A DNA stretch of 64,000 nucleotides from positions 15,147,868 through 15,211,867 of the forward strand of contig NC_072791.1 of the NCBI RefSeq assembly GCF_028583425.1, read 5' to 3'. The notes under the pieces are model-generated. The model ran no database searches and had not been told where the DNA came from. It was given only the letters and a program-made list of their open reading frames with translations. This document shows, piece after piece, positions 62,550 through 64,000 of this stretch; within the stretch, counting starts at the first letter, position 1, and each line of letters starts with the position of its first letter. The position numbers and the translations under genes are program-made. This stretch comes from Eublepharis macularius. Taxonomy: Eukaryota; Chordata; Lepidosauria; Squamata; Eublepharidae.

Positions 62550-63420
62550 AATGGCTGAAATAAGATTTGAGCCAAGGACTTCTAGTCTCATACTATTCTC
62601 CAAATGACTAGAGAATTCCAGCTTTTATCTCAGATGTTAATGCTAAATTCTGAAGGTCTCTTTCTGCATTGCTGCCGAGCTGCAGAACACACACAGTCTC
62701 AAGCATATTTTATTCCCTTTGAGTTCAACACTAATTCAGTGTATGTGAATAATGATTAGACAGCTTTATTTTGTAGACAGTATGTGATGTAGCACAGGAG
62801 GGGTTTTTTTTTGCTTGAACGAATGAATGAATTTATTTGCGGTCAGAGACCATAACAATGACAATACATCCTTATCAATCAATAAAATAATTAAATCCAG
62901 CGTAAAAATGTAAAGGACATAAATATACATTTAGCATTTAAAATCTTATCTTAAAATGGATATAGTTCTCTGGGAACCGCAGGAATTCTAATATTTAAAA
63001 CATTGACATTACAATAGTTAAAATAGTAAAAAGAGCAGGACAGACTATGTATGGCTATTCTTTTTATTATGGAATTTAACCAAATAGAGACGGAATTTGG
63101 CTATTTGCCTGGAGATAGTTGGATTTTTTTTTTGCTTGTGTGCATAAAAAGTTTTACTGGACATCTGCATGTTGCTTTTAATGATCTGCCAAAGTTTTAA
63201 TGAACAGGCTACAAAAGAAACTTTTGTGAGCAAGGTTGAGATCCTTTTCAGCACCACACAGGAAAAGATCAATAGCCAAACACAAAACTGCTGGTCTTTA
63301 TATATCACTTTACACCCGTCCTTCCTCCAGGAATTCCCTGTGGCATACAGTTTACCAGTTCACAATAATCTGATGAGACTGCAAGACTGTTAATTTACTA
63401 GAATGCTTCATGGCAGGTTT
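62550..63420. other. Unannotated AT-rich non-coding DNA
   Basis: 62815-63060 resembles a LINE tail in antisense (GAATTTATTTGCGGTCAGAG, 'ATAAAATAATTAAATCC'). No gene is recognised. Confidence 0.35.
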
Positions 63421-63424
63421 CAAT

Positions 63425-63790
63425 ATTTATTTATTTAATTTATAGTCCGCTCTCCCCGCATGCAGGCTCAGAGCGGATAAACAACATAATAAATACATAT
63501 AATAAAAACATACAATTAAAGCACTAGTAGCAACAACAACAACAATAACAACATTCAGTTTATATACCACCCTTCAGGACAACTTAACGCCCACTCAGAG
63601 CAGTTTACAAAGTATGTTGTTATTATCCCCACAACAAACACCCTGTGAGGTGGGCGGGGCTGAGAGAGCTCTGAGAGAGCTGTGACTGACCCAAGGTCAC
63701 CCAGCTGGCTTCAAGTGGAGGAGTGGGGAATCAAACCTGGCTCTCCAGATTAGACTCCTGCTGCTCTTAACCATTACAGCAAACATCTTA
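63425..63790 (-). repeat. LINE-tail fragment and Sauria-type SINE
   Basis: 63425-63525 has TTTATAGTCCGCTCTCCCCG and GGCTCAGAGCGGATAAACAA. 63530-63790 is a full-length antisense SINE (AACATTCAGTTTATATACCA, 'GTGGGCGGGGCTGAGAGAGC', 'GGGGAATCAAACCTGGCTCT', 'AACCATTACAGCAAAC'). Confidence 0.82.
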
Positions 63791-63884
63791 GAGCGGTACA
63801 CGTTGCATCCCATATAGATCTCTCCAGACCTCTCTCTTCTCTGCACTAAATGAGCATTTCTTCCCCATGGTTGGGAAGAAATCA

Positions 63885-64000
63885 CAAGGGAGCTTTGACT
63901 CTTGGAAGCTCATACTCTGGAAATCTAGTTGGTCTTTAAGGTGCTACTGGACCTAAATCTTTCTCTTCTACTACAGACCAACACGGCTACCCACCTGAAA
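63885..64000 (+). repeat. PLE-terminal repeat, running off the window
   Basis: CAAGGGAGCTTTGACTCTTG, GAAGCTCATACTCTGGAAAT, CTAGTTGGTCTTTAAGGTGC, TACTGGACCTAAATCTTTCT, 'CTACAGACCAACACGGCTAC'. The hammerhead-like core has lost its 5' half and one GAAA base. Confidence 0.6.

Overview
The window looks like euchromatic, repeat-rich DNA from a squamate reptile (lizard or snake). This rests on the repeats: many tRNA-derived SINEs of the Sauria/Squam type with a BovB-like tail, 5S-rRNA-derived SINEs, a second tRNA-derived SINE family, BovB (RTE), CR1 and L1 LINE fragments, Penelope-like element (PLE) fragments, and at least five families of short non-autonomous DNA transposons. I cannot assign a genus. 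There is no prokaryotic gene organisation, and nearly all open reading frames are chance or repeat-derived.

Host gene content is sparse. A CpG island at about 18.77-19.79 kb has promoter features and one reasonable splice donor at 19187. The only host coding exon I can support is at 45127-45250: a strong acceptor, a start codon at 45172, 26 codons and a donor at 45251. The simplest model is one plus-strand gene with a 5' UTR exon in the island, a first intron of about 26 kb, a first coding exon at 45.2 kb and a second intron running past the window end. I do not recognise the protein from its first 26 residues.

Layout. 0-18 kb: upstream DNA with SINEs, a BovB fragment (7.8-8.6 kb), a solo LTR with 5-bp target duplications (9370-9679), a probable PLE fragment, and two palindromic hAT MITEs. 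18.4-20.8 kb: the CpG island flanked by inverted PLE-terminal repeats. 20.8-45.1 kb: putative intron 1 with CR1, BovB, L1 reverse-transcriptase and 5S-SINE fragments and several hAT MITEs with exact 8-bp target duplications. 45.3-64 kb: putative intron 2 with a complete 5'-truncated L1 insertion flanked by unusually long (37-bp) direct repeats, nested SINE/MITE insertions, BovB, and at 61.7-62.6 kb PLE termini next to inverted GIY-YIG-nuclease remnants.

The most interesting signal is a recurrent short motif (CTGANGA, a 5-6 bp hairpin, GAAA, then the palindrome AGCT) inside the PLE-terminal repeats, often as inverted pairs. It matches a minimal hammerhead self-cleaving ribozyme whose third stem could form only between two copies. 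Second is a clear record of nested transposition that can be read from exact target-site duplications.
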